Virus record (IMG/VR): IMGVR_UViG_3300045952_000274
Span: 1 to 23,843 of that record
DNA from: a virus
Direction: 5' to 3' (one strand)
DNA: 23,843 nt
The notes under the pieces: generated by a model
The model's input: the letters and a program-made list of their open reading frames with translations, nothing else
The model's database searches: none
Told to the model about the DNA's origin: nothing
Shown here: one piece after another, positions 13,817 through 21,970 of the stretch
Position numbering within the stretch: position 1 is the stretch's first letter
Layout of the letters: every line of letters starts with the position of its first letter
Translations under genes and position numbers: made by a program

Positions 13817-16278
13817 TATCCCACGAACTCGTGCCGGGTCTGCCGGATGATGTCCAACACGATCCCGCGCCCGCTCCCCGATGAAAGCCACTGGTCGGCA
13901 CCGTGTCGGCTGTCGAAGACCGCGACGTTGACTCCACCACCACCCGGGCCGGGTGGCGCGTTCCCGGCCCGCATCGACTCAAGGTATTCAGGCGTCCAGT
14001 AGCGGGTCGCCTCCGCATCGAAAACAAACTCGCCGCCGTGGACGACCCCGGTGGGAACCCCGGGGCTTGTGCTTCCCGTGTAACCACCGGAAGCGAAGCT
14101 ACCGGAGAGGGCAGCCAGAGCGGCGAGCAAAGCGACGATGCCGATTGCAGCGGCGGCACCGTAGGAACTGATCGAAGTGAACAGCGCACCCGGGGCCTTG
14201 GCCGTTGCCTCCGCAGTCGATGAGGTTACCTCGACGGCCTTGACCGCCAGGCGGCCGACGATCCACTCCGCAAACATCCGTGAGATTGCCTCCACCAGTG
14301 AGGTCGCAATCGTGTTGTAAATGTTCATCAGCGCTTCCCGCCACGTCATCGTCGCCATGATCAGGCCGGTCATGCTCCGAGAAATCCCCTCGACCGCCCC
14401 GCCGATCCCCGCCTTCCAGACGTTCGCCACGTCCATCGCCGTGATGGTCGCCATCTCGCGGATCTCCTTGAAGACAACCCCCCACTGGTCCGCATACGAA
14501 CCCGGGTCCGGCCCCATGCCGAACTGGCGACCCTGCACGGCGGCAAGCTGGCCCCGGTAGGTGTCCAGCCGTGAAAGAATCTGCTCCCGTTCCTGATCGT
14601 CCTTGGCCAAGGCGGCGCGCGCCTCTAACGACTTGACGATCTCCGCCAGGACCCGGGACTCCTCGTTCAGCAGCCGGCTCAGTTCACGGTGCTTTTCAAC
14701 TTCCGTGAGCCTGAAGTCCCCCTCGACCTTGGCCCGCCGCAACTCAATGGCCGCCATCCGTTCGCGGATTTCGCGCTCGTCCTCCAGCAGACCCTTCTTG
14801 GCACTCTGCTTCTTGACGACCTCCGTAGTGGCGTCCAGCTCCTTGCCGATGAGCGGAAGAGTTGCCTCGCGCGTCTTGCGAGCGTCCTCCAGAAGCTTCT
14901 TGAGTTGTTCGACCGCAGTAAGCGGCGTGTCGGACGGCTCCTCCCCACCGAAGACCAAATTCGCGATGCTCTTGTTGCGATCAAAGAACTTCTCGAACTG
15001 TTGCAGGATTTCGAGGCTTTCGGTCAGACTCTCATCCCACGTCCGCGCGGCCACCGGTTCGGTAGCTCCCGTCCCCTCTGCCTGCCAGCGGGCAAGAGCC
15101 ATCCGGGCCGGGGTCGTCATTGCCCCCATGAAGTCGAACACCTTCAGAAGCCCTTCCGCAAAATAGACGATGGCGGCCTTGAAGACGCCCTTGAGAAGAT
15201 TCCCGAAGGTCTGCGCGATGTAACGGAACCGGTCGCCCAGGTAGAGAATCCCGGCCACCATGCCGAAGACGATGTTCTTCACCGCGGCCTGAGCCAGCGT
15301 GTCGATGGTCGCTTGTATCCGGCCGAAGAATTCCACGATGCTCTGTAGCCCGCCTTCCGTGACAAAACTCCACATCTTCGTGGCCGAAGTGCGGATCGCT
15401 TCCATCCCCAGCTCGAACCCGGCGCGGATCGTCAGGTGAATCAGCTCCTCGAAAGTGCCGTCCGTCCACTTCTTGAAACCCAGGTCAAAGGCCGCAGCGA
15501 TCAGCTTCGCAAAATCCTCCCACAGCTTCGCCTTCACGATGGCCTGCATCGCCACCTTGATCTTTTCAAACACCGGCTCGAACGCCACACCCAACGCCTG
15601 CTGCGCAACGTCTCGGATGTTGCTGGCCAGCGTGCGCCAGGTCGTCATCCCGACAAGGCCCGCCTCCTTGAACGCCTTCAGCCGCTCCGTCAGAAATTCG
15701 TAGAGACGGCCCTGCTCGCGCGCCTGCGCAATCTCCTGCGCGTTGATTTGCAGGATGCGAGCGGCAAGGGCGTTGCGGTCAATGTGCCCCTCGATGAGTG
15801 CCCGAGTCTCCTGCAACAACTGCTCGTTGGCGATGCCCAGCCCCGACAATGCCTGCGACATGAGCACCACCAAGTCCACTTGCTTGCGCAGGCTGATCCC
15901 GGCCGAGGTTGCACTGCCCGTCACAGCCTGAAACCCACGCACAAGTTCCTCGAACGTGGCCGGGCTTTCCTTGGCCTTCTGCTTGAGCAGCTCGACGGCT
16001 TGGGCCGACACCCGCAGGGCATCGTTGAAGTCCTTGAAGCGTTGCGGTTGGAAAGTCTTCTGGACCGCCGCGATCCCCAGCCGCGCAGTCTCCAAGGTCG
16101 CGTTGAATTGAAGACCGGCCTTGGCGGCACGAAGAAATCCACTCGCCAACGCCCCCGCACTCACCGCGGCCGCGACCGGGGCCACCAGACTGCGCAGCGA
16201 CCCGGCCACCTTGGCCAGCGCAGCCTGAACCTGGGCCGCACCGTCAACCCGCAGGGTGATCGTTACCGGCTGGCTCAT
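13816..16278 (-). CDS. Tail tape measure protein
   Basis: The 820-residue protein is the length ruler of the tail and is ejected with the DNA. Features are long helical stretches (E-K-A-K-E-S-P-A-T-F-E-E-L type), an N-terminal Ala-rich segment (V-A-A-A-V-S-A-G-A-L-A-S-G), an early L-E-T-A-R-L-G-I region as in tape measures with the T-F-E-E-L-V motif, a coiled-coil middle (about 500-620), and a hydrophobic segment near the end (I-G-I-V-A-L-L-A-A-L-A-A-L). The C-terminus carries the common G-G-Y-T-G ... V-H-G-G-E-F-V-F-D motif. At the usual 1.5 angstrom per residue it predicts a tail near 120 nm. It overlaps both neighbours (ATGA upstream, TAATG downstream) and follows the chaperones, as expected. 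Confidence 0.92.
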   Translation of the reverse strand: MSQPVTITLRVDGAAQVQAALAKVAGSLRSLVAPVAAAVSAGALASGFLRAAKAGLQFNATLETARLGIAAVQKTFQPQRFKDFNDALRVSAQAVELLKQKAKESPATFEELVRGFQAVTGSATSAGISLRKQVDLVVLMSQALSGLGIANEQLLQETRALIEGHIDRNALAARILQINAQEIAQAREQGRLYEFLTERLKAFKEAGLVGMTTWRTLASNIRDVAQQALGVAFEPVFEKIKVAMQAIVKAKLWEDFAKLIAAAFDLGFKKWTDGTFEELIHLTIRAGFELGMEAIRTSATKMWSFVTEGGLQSIVEFFGRIQATIDTLAQAAVKNIVFGMVAGILYLGDRFRYIAQTFGNLLKGVFKAAIVYFAEGLLKVFDFMGAMTTPARMALARWQAEGTGATEPVAARTWDESLTESLEILQQFEKFFDRNKSIANLVFGGEEPSDTPLTAVEQLKKLLEDARKTREATLPLIGKELDATTEVVKKQSAKKGLLEDEREIRERMAAIELRRAKVEGDFRLTEVEKHRELSRLLNEESRVLAEIVKSLEARAALAKDDQEREQILSRLDTYRGQLAAVQGRQFGMGPDPGSYADQWGVVFKEIREMATITAMDVANVWKAGIGGAVEGISRSMTGLIMATMTWREALMNIYNTIATSLVEAISRMFAEWIVGRLAVKAVEVTSSTAEATAKAPGALFTSISSYGAAAAIGIVALLAALAALSGSFASGGYTGSTSPGVPTGVVHGGEFVFDAEATRYWTPEYLESMRAGNAPPGPGGGGVNVAVFDSRHGADQWLSSGSGRGIVLDIIRQTRHEFVG

Positions 16279-16619
16279 GGTTCAGTCTGCCGCTCCAGAA
16301 TCTTGCGCAGCGATTCAAAGCCGCGCTTGCCGGAACGGCCGTGAAAGCCCACGGCCGTTCCCGCCGCGTTGGCTTGCAGATCAATGAGCGCTTCCCCGGC
16401 CTTCAGTCTTCTTGCGGCGTTCACCAGCAGGAGAAGCCATGCGGGCGATTCGTTGAGCGCTTGCTCCCGGGTCAGCCCGGCGAGGATGCAGGCTTCGGCA
16501 ACGAAGTCCGCGTAGTCTCTCTCACCAAGGCTGCGGCCGCGTTGGCCGCCTCGGCGTGGGGAGCCATTGTTTCCGCCGCCCATTTGTTGTGCTCGACCAT
16601 TGCGCCCATGAACACGGAA
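16275..16619 (-). CDS. Tail assembly chaperone, -1 frame extension (T-like)
   Basis: This frame overlaps the end of the chaperone gene by about 150 nt and has no convincing start of its own. It lies in the -1 frame relative to that gene, as in the lambda G/GT pair. From E-R-D-Y-A-D-F-V-A-E onward it is clearly protein-like (L-N-E-S-P-A-W-L-L-L-L-V-N-A-A-R-R), matching the character of T domains that bind the tape measure. The coordinates start at the candidate slippery site; if slippage occurs later, the Gly/Arg-rich first part is not made. In-frame ATGs at 16733 and 16583 could also be used. It ends in an ATGA overlap with the tape measure. Confidence 0.6.
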   Translation of the reverse strand, partial: FRVHGRNGRAQQMGGGNNGSPRRGGQRGRSLGERDYADFVAEACILAGLTREQALNESPAWLLLLVNAARRLKAGEALIDLQANAAGTAVGFHGRSGKRGFESLRKILERQTEP

Positions 16620-16879
16620 AAAGGGGTGTGATTGACACGCCTCCCTTCGCGGACCAGCTCGAACATAGACTCCAGCTCCAGTTCGTCGGACCAGCCGTCC
16701 GGTTTGTCGCACAGCATCTCGGCTAAGGCGCACGGATCGTCCAGCAGCACGCCGAACTTGCGGAGTTCCCGGTTCTTCAACTGGCGCACGAGCACGTCGA
16801 TCATCAACCCGCTGCGCATCTTGACACGGACGTTGACGCCACCGTTGAGAGTTTCGGTCTTGGTCGGGCCTTCACTCAT
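16472..16879 (-). CDS. Tail assembly chaperone (G-like)
   Basis: This 135-residue protein begins M-S-E-G-P-T-K-T-E-T-L-N-G-G-V-N-V. It lies immediately before the T-like frame and the tape measure, where siphophages encode the assembly chaperone that coats the tape measure. The body is mixed (V-L-V-R-Q-L-K-N-R-E-L-R-K-F) and then helical (F-S-V-F-M-G-A-M-V-E-H-N-K-W-A-A-E). The last 14 residues (T-T-R-T-S-L-P-K-P) look out of frame, which suggests that part of the ribosomes shift to the -1 frame before the stop. Its start overlaps the upstream stop by ATGA. Assignment is by position, size and frameshift layout. Confidence 0.7.
   Translation of the reverse strand: MSEGPTKTETLNGGVNVRVKMRSGLMIDVLVRQLKNRELRKFGVLLDDPCALAEMLCDKPDGWSDELELESMFELVREGRRVNHTPFSVFMGAMVEHNKWAAETMAPHAEAANAAAALVRETTRTSLPKPASSPG
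16619..16625 (-). other. Candidate -1 ribosomal slippery heptamer CCCTTTT
   Basis: On the minus strand C-CCT-TTT in the chaperone frame follows the X-XXY-YYZ rule, with both tRNAs able to re-pair at CCC-TTT. It is about 150 nt before the chaperone stop and leads into the T-like frame. The coding quality suggests a later switch near 16515-16530, so this site is only one candidate. Confidence 0.4.
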
Positions 16880-17130
16880 TTGAGCTTCACCTCACTGACC
16901 CGGTTGCTGCCGCTCAACTCCTTGTGATCGGTGATGGTCGCACTCCCGTCCCGGCCCAGGTTCACCGCGCAACCGCTGCTGCCGAAGATCAGGAGCACCA
17001 CCACTGCGGCGATCACCAGACCCGCAATCACATAGATCACTGTCCTGCCGTGCCGCGACCACCACTCGGCCGGTTCGTACTTCTTGCCCGCAGGATCGAC
17101 CGGTTCCTTCTTTGGGGGTTGATCGCTCAT
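16876..17130 (-). CDS. Small single-span membrane protein
   Basis: ATG 17130 overlaps the preceding stop (ATGA) and gives 84 residues. A charged N-terminus (about 1-30, P-P-K-K-E-P-V-D-P, W-W-S-R-H-G-R) precedes one strong membrane segment (V-I-Y-V-I-A-G-L-V-I-A-A-V-V-V-L-L-I, about 32-49), then G-S-S-G-C and a hydrophilic tail. The positive residues before the span predict N-in, C-out. The G-S-S-G-C is a poor lipobox. It is unusual amid tail genes. Lysis, superinfection exclusion or a virion membrane role are all possible. The family is not recognised. Confidence 0.65.
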   Translation of the reverse strand: MSDQPPKKEPVDPAGKKYEPAEWWSRHGRTVIYVIAGLVIAAVVVLLIFGSSGCAVNLGRDGSATITDHKELSGSNRVSEVKLK

Positions 17131-17522
17131 TCTTCCCGCCACGCGGCGCAGCACCCGGCGTCTTTCCAGTGCTCGAAGCGATTGGGTTCCGTGTAGCTGT
17201 GGAACATGAATTCCACCCATGCGTCGGTGCATCTCTCTTCCGGCACAAGGGTGATCAGGTCCAGCTTGCCGATGGGACTCAGGCCGCGCGGCCATGTCTT
17301 CACCTGATGCAGCGGCGCGTTCGTGGTCTGGTAGAGCAGGCATTCAATCGTCGGTGAATCCGTGAAGCGGCCAGCGATGCGGCGCACCTTCACCGCATCC
17401 TCACCGTTGACCACTAACTCCGTCCACTTGCGTTTCGGGGCCTTGGACTGCACGGCGCGCGGGCCTTCGGGCACGGTTGCGGCAATCGTCAGGGCGGCGA
17501 GAAGACTATAGAGAAGTTTCAT
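17127..17522 (-). CDS. Secreted hypothetical protein in the tail operon
   Basis: The 131-residue product starts with a clear signal peptide: M-K-L-L, the hydrophobic Y-S-L-L-A-A-L-T-I-A-A-T-V, with possible cleavage around residues 16-24. The mature part (about 110 residues) has four or five cysteines, including C-L-L-Y-Q, E-E-R-C-T-D-A-W and D-A-G-C-C-A-A-W, which could form disulphides in the periplasm. No family recognised. It sits between fibre genes and chaperones, coupled by ATGA on both sides. A cell-envelope target such as exclusion or lysis control is inferred from the signal peptide. Confidence 0.65.
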   Translation of the reverse strand: MKLLYSLLAALTIAATVPEGPRAVQSKAPKRKWTELVVNGEDAVKVRRIAGRFTDSPTIECLLYQTTNAPLHQVKTWPRGLSPIGKLDLITLVPEERCTDAWVEFMFHSYTEPNRFEHWKDAGCCAAWREE

Positions 17523-17824
17523 GTGCTAGGTGGCGGCCACTTGTTCATAATCGCTGCTACCAAGGCGTCGAGAAATGCAGCCGCGCCCGGGATAGCGTCA
17601 AACTCTTCCCGCGAAAGTTCGACAATCCCGGCGTGCTGCTCGCCGCCCAATACTTCGGGTGGCGCGCTCAATGCCGCGGTGACCGTCACGATTTCGGATT
17701 CACCAAACACGCCGGTCTCGAAGACGTTTAACGTGATCCGTTTCGGCAGATCGTAAGACTGCACGACGTTGGTTGATGGTGCCCCGCGCGGTTCCGCCCA
17801 CGGTGGGATCGTTGCGATTGGCAT
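17519..17824 (-). CDS. Hypothetical small tail-operon protein
   Basis: This 101-residue protein starts two bases after the large fibre gene and overlaps the secreted protein by ATGA. The middle (R-I-T-L-N-V-F-E-T-G, S-E-I-V-T-V-T-A-A-L-S-A) is beta-like, and the end is an acidic helix (L-S-R-E-E-F-D-A-I-P-G-A-A-A-F-L-D-A-L). It has no signal peptide. It could be a fibre chaperone or a small virion protein given its place directly after the fibre gene. It is too small to be an obvious major tail protein. Confidence 0.6.
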   Translation of the reverse strand: MPIATIPPWAEPRGAPSTNVVQSYDLPKRITLNVFETGVFGESEIVTVTAALSAPPEVLGGEQHAGIVELSREEFDAIPGAAAFLDALVAAIMNKWPPPST

Positions 17825-17826
17825 GG

Positions 17827-20800
17827 TCAGGCTGGAGTTGTCGCAGTGGTCCGCACTTCATCGCTCGTCCCCGAAGCGTTCTGAGCGGAGATTTTGAAAT
17901 AGTAAGCCGTCGATGCCGCAAGTCCTGTGACGACCTTGGGGCTGACCGCGGCCGCATCAATCACGGTGTAGGGGCCACCCACGGCAGTAGCTTGCGAGAC
18001 AGTGTAGGATGTGGCTCCCGCCGATGCAGTCCAAGCCAGGCTGATCTGTCCCGAACTGGGAGTGCCGACGAAGTTTGTCGGAGCGTAGAGAGTGTTGATG
18101 TAAAGCTGGCGTTTGCCCGAAGCGTCCACCCCGATCAGGATGCGCCGCAACCCGCCCTGATACCGCAGGAGCGCGCCGCTGAAAGTGTTGTCGCTCAGGG
18201 TATCCTGCGCGTCGATCTGAAGTTGCTTGCCGACCACACCAAGCTGTCCCGCGTAGAAGTCAATCACCTGCGCCGCCGAATGCGGAGCGGCAATCGCCAG
18301 ACCGGCCGCGTTTGCATCCCGGGTGCGAAGGGAAACCTTGCTCCTCAACTCGGAAATTGAATGGTTGGCGTTGTAGGCTTCCACCCCGCCAAACGCTGAA
18401 CCGGCCCCTGATCCGCAGATGACCCAGTTGCACATCTCCGCACCGACACCGGTTTCCAGATTGCGGAGGCGCACGGCCCGCTGCGCCGCCTGTGTGCATG
18501 TGTAGGTAATCGGATTAACGACCGTCTCATCAATGATCGACAGCGCCGGAACTTCAAACAGATTGGTCAACGCACGCCATAACTGCTTTGCCGCGGTGAC
18601 ATCCCACAACTGGGTTGCCGCAGCAAGCAACCGGATGGCTGACTCCTGAGTCACACCATTCGTTCGCCGCCAGCTTTGAAGGTTCGTGGCTCCCGCACCA
18701 CCAAACACGGTCAACTGGCTGTTGCCAGCATTCGGATCGCCAATGCTGATCGCCAGAGTCGGGCTTACCCCGGTGATGACCGCGGCGGTAACCGTGGTCA
18801 GAACGGGCGAGGATACATAAAAGCCTTTCGAGAGGCCGTCGTCCGCAACCCATAGCTCCGTCACCCGCGCCGTGAGGTCCGCACCGGCATTGCCCGCCCC
18901 CGCAATCTTGAGAATGCGACCCACGTAGATGCCGGTGAGGTCGGTCACCGTGATCTGATGGGATTTCTGCGTCCCGGCCGTTGCCGCGGCCGTGCCGGGC
19001 GTGAGTGAACTCGGTGGACCGGCCGCAGGAATTTCATACCAGCCAAACGGCGAGGGGACATCCTGCGTGAACAGCGTGGTTCGTCCCGCCCCGTCCCGTT
19101 GCAGGAGCAGTTCACCGGACACCAACAGGCTCGCCGCCGGATACATCGCGCGGCTCATCGGGATCATGCACTGGTAGTCAATGGATGAGCGGAAGAGCCG
19201 CACTTTGCCGTTGTAGTGCCAGAAGAGTTCGTCGCCCAGTGCGCCGCTTGGATTGACCGGGGTGCGGTATTTGAACGTGTATTGTTCGTCATTGCAGAAG
19301 ATGCCATCGGGAAGGCGTCCGTTCTGGTCAATGAATCCCGGCTGGTTGATCCACGAATTGCGCGCGAAGTGGGTCACCTTCGTGTTGTCGTGCTGGAACT
19401 TCGGAAGCTGGATGCAGAAAGTGCAGTCCTCGAAAGCTACGGACGTGGCGTAGGCTGACTGAGTGCCGCGCTGGTAGAACTTCGGCACATAGCGGTTCCA
19501 CGTCATCGTCCAACCCGCATTGGTTCCCTGAAAGAGATTGACGTGCAGATGGGCGAACTTCGACTCACTGCGCCAGCCTTCGATCCACCACAGCATCGGG
19601 CCGTAGCCCTGCGATTGTCCGCTGGTTTCCTCCAGATGCGTTCCGTGAACCGTGAAGTTGTCCCCGTAGAACGCAATCGCGGGCCAGCCGAAGACGACCT
19701 TCGCATCGGCCGGGATCTGGGCACTGTTGAGCGTGGCGTCCAGTGTCACCACCGCACCGGCAACGGATCGCACCTTGCGGATCACTCCCCATTCCGGCGG
19801 CGCGGGGTTGAGCTGACTGTCCCCTTCAATCACGCAGATCATGCCCGGCTTGATGTCAGCCGTCGTTGCAGGACCGGTTGTCGGCGTCGTTTGCTGGTGA
19901 ACCTTGAAAAGCTTGGTCAGGTTGGCCGGAGTAACCGTTGCCCCGGCGACACTGCTCACCGTCCCTTCAACTTTCAGGCCGTTGAAAGCTGTGAGCGGAG
20001 CCATGAACCCGCCGAGAATCGTCACCTTGGGCGATGGACGAAGCGTCTGCCCCGCGAACGAGGCAATGATCCCCTTGTCGTTGCGCAGGCAGATGCGGGC
20101 CGAGATGGACGGGTGGATGATCGTCGTGATGTAGGCATTCTGCGCGCCGATGTGGATGCCGGTGTCGCACTGGTCAATGTGGACGTTCTCTAACAGGTTG
20201 AAGTCACCGTGAGCGTCCTCCGTGTTGGTGGCGTTGTCCCCGATGCCGATGCCTTTGGCCCACTGCTTGATCGCGACATTGCGCATCACAAGCGACGACG
20301 TGCCGATGGACGACCTCACGGCGATGGCTCCGGTCGCGGGCGTGTTGAACGTGGCGTTGCCTGCCGGATCAAGGTCCGTGCCGAGGCTCACCGTGCTGGA
20401 CACCCCGATGATCGTCATGTCGCGGATCACGACCTGCCGTTCCCAGGCCCCGGTGAAGAGAGCGATCTTGTCGGTCAGGTTGCCGTCGAACTTCAGCACC
20501 GTCCCCCGGTTATAGATGTCCGTGCCGTCCGACCCTACAGAGCGTTGCGAGAAGCACTCACCGCGGATCTCGAAGGAATTGAAGAGCGGGGCTTCCAGAT
20601 AACCGGTCGGGTGGGTTGACGATTTTGCAGGCCCGGCTTTCTGCGGCGGAAAGGCGGGGTCATACTCGCAGTAACCCAGCACGAGCACGTTGGGATCGGT
20701 GGGTGACCAAGGAGTCAGGTGATAGATGCCCGCCGGGACGAACACTCCCTTCTTCTGTTCCATTGCCGCGTCAATGCACTTCTGGAACGCCAGAGTGTTC

Positions 20801-20997
20801 ACCGTGGCAGTCGCATCGGGATGCGCCCCGTAGTCCCGCACATTGAACTCGCCGCGCAACGGACAGCCACCCGGAGTTACTCCATCGTGAACCCGCAAAC
20901 TCCAGGCATCCGTGTTGACCGTCACCTCGCGCGGCGCACCCACATAACCCGCGTGGTCCGCGGAATTGCCGCCCCTGTGTTGAACCAGCTTGCTCAT
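17827..20997 (-). CDS. Large tailspike-like protein with beta-helix and fibronectin-type domain
   Basis: The 1,056-residue protein begins with a short fibre N-terminal module (G-A-P-R-E-V-T-V-N-T-D-A-W-S-L-R-V-H-D-G) like those of Mtd-type and other fibres, then F-N-V-R-D-Y-G-A-H-P-D (about 49-60), the signature of the pectate-lyase superfamily beta-helix. Helix turns continue to about 500 with scattered Asp/Glu, and the following parts are beta-rich. The last 85 residues (S-L-A-W-T-A-S-A-G-A-T-S-Y, Y-Y-F-K-I-S-A-Q-N) form a fibronectin type III domain. Such proteins bind and often cut surface polysaccharide. A catalytic residue set cannot be fixed by eye. Its ATG overlaps the stop of the preceding gene (TAATG). 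Confidence 0.8.
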   Translation of the reverse strand: MSKLVQHRGGNSADHAGYVGAPREVTVNTDAWSLRVHDGVTPGGCPLRGEFNVRDYGAHPDATATVNTLAFQKCIDAAMEQKKGVFVPAGIYHLTPWSPTDPNVLVLGYCEYDPAFPPQKAGPAKSSTHPTGYLEAPLFNSFEIRGECFSQRSVGSDGTDIYNRGTVLKFDGNLTDKIALFTGAWERQVVIRDMTIIGVSSTVSLGTDLDPAGNATFNTPATGAIAVRSSIGTSSLVMRNVAIKQWAKGIGIGDNATNTEDAHGDFNLLENVHIDQCDTGIHIGAQNAYITTIIHPSISARICLRNDKGIIASFAGQTLRPSPKVTILGGFMAPLTAFNGLKVEGTVSSVAGATVTPANLTKLFKVHQQTTPTTGPATTADIKPGMICVIEGDSQLNPAPPEWGVIRKVRSVAGAVVTLDATLNSAQIPADAKVVFGWPAIAFYGDNFTVHGTHLEETSGQSQGYGPMLWWIEGWRSESKFAHLHVNLFQGTNAGWTMTWNRYVPKFYQRGTQSAYATSVAFEDCTFCIQLPKFQHDNTKVTHFARNSWINQPGFIDQNGRLPDGIFCNDEQYTFKYRTPVNPSGALGDELFWHYNGKVRLFRSSIDYQCMIPMSRAMYPAASLLVSGELLLQRDGAGRTTLFTQDVPSPFGWYEIPAAGPPSSLTPGTAAATAGTQKSHQITVTDLTGIYVGRILKIAGAGNAGADLTARVTELWVADDGLSKGFYVSSPVLTTVTAAVITGVSPTLAISIGDPNAGNSQLTVFGGAGATNLQSWRRTNGVTQESAIRLLAAATQLWDVTAAKQLWRALTNLFEVPALSIIDETVVNPITYTCTQAAQRAVRLRNLETGVGAEMCNWVICGSGAGSAFGGVEAYNANHSISELRSKVSLRTRDANAAGLAIAAPHSAAQVIDFYAGQLGVVGKQLQIDAQDTLSDNTFSGALLRYQGGLRRILIGVDASGKRQLYINTLYAPTNFVGTPSSGQISLAWTASAGATSYTVSQATAVGGPYTVIDAAAVSPKVVTGLAASTAYYFKISAQNASGTSDEVRTTATTPA

Positions 20998-21965
20998 TAG
21001 TTGTGGTCAACCAGCATCGAACCCGATGGCGTTTCCGCAACACTGTTGATCGCGACTACCCAATACACACTGAAGCCCGGTTCCTGATAGTCCCAGAACT
21101 CCCGCGCAGTTGCCGCGACCTCACCGACAGGAAGGGAGTTTGCATAGCTGCTGTCGGGATCGCGGTTGATCCGAAAGCCAAGGACGTTCGTGCCGGGATG
21201 GGTCCAGAAGAGATGAATGCTTTTCTGCGTGCTCCCGCCACCAACCGGAGCGACAAGGTTGCTCAACGCCGTCGCGGCCGCAGGGGCCGTTCCGGCGATT
21301 GAAACATGCACGGCACTGGTCACGGTCGTTCCACCGGCTCCGATGGCCGCAACGTAGTAGTCATACTCGCCCAGGCCCGGTGACTGCTCGTAGGCTCGCG
21401 CGTCCGTCTCCAGCGTGGCCTGCGCCGCGACAGCCCCGGCGTCCCGGGAACGGCGCACTTCAAAGGAAGTCACGTTTGCCCCGGAATGAGTCCAGACAAG
21501 TTTGATCTTCCCGGCCATCAGGCTCGCCGTGAAGTTGATCGGCATTTCCGGCGCAGTCGGCGCGGCAGCAGAAGGCAGAAAACCCCAGTCTTCAGCCTCG
21601 GTCTTGCCGAAGACCTCCAGATTCGATCTCGCCTGAAGCTGCTGGCTTGCGGTGAGACCCTGCGCTTCGTTGTGCTGGATATAGCGGCCGTCCAGCGTCG
21701 AGACGCTGCCCCCACTGCTTCCTTCTGTCACCGTAGCCCACTCCGCAAGATCCTCCGACAACTTGTAAGTCAGGTGTGTCTCGATGACGTAAACCTGCAT
21801 CCCGGCTTCCTTGCGAGCGTTCGGGATATTGTTGCGGTCGGTTAAGGTGGCAACCGTTCGCAGCCCGCCCTTTCCATACGCAGCAAGATGCGATGGGTAA
21901 ACGTCACCGTCGCTCGTCGGCGCAACCGGCGCGGTAACAGGGGTCGTGCCGGGGATGGCAGCCAT
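20997..21965 (-). CDS. Fibre-like protein with two fibronectin-type domains
   Basis: The 322-residue protein has an N-terminal module (4-58: P-G-T-T-P-V-T-A-P-V-A-P-T, Y-G-K-G-G-L-R-T-V) shared with the upstream gene. After a linker with D-G-R-Y-I-Q-H-N and L-T-A-S-Q-Q-L-Q-A-R-S-N-L, typical of phage fibre repeats, come two fibronectin type III-like domains (about 135-225 and 230-322: K-I-K-L-V-W-T-H-S-G, I-H-L-F-W-T-H-P-G). There is no enzyme-like core, so it is probably an adaptor or adhesin that joins spikes to the tail or binds host glycans. Confidence 0.75.
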   Translation of the reverse strand: MAAIPGTTPVTAPVAPTSDGDVYPSHLAAYGKGGLRTVATLTDRNNIPNARKEAGMQVYVIETHLTYKLSEDLAEWATVTEGSSGGSVSTLDGRYIQHNEAQGLTASQQLQARSNLEVFGKTEAEDWGFLPSAAAPTAPEMPINFTASLMAGKIKLVWTHSGANVTSFEVRRSRDAGAVAAQATLETDARAYEQSPGLGEYDYYVAAIGAGGTTVTSAVHVSIAGTAPAAATALSNLVAPVGGGSTQKSIHLFWTHPGTNVLGFRINRDPDSSYANSLPVGEVAATAREFWDYQEPGFSVYWVVAINSVAETPSGSMLVDHN

Positions 21966-21970
21966 GAGAA

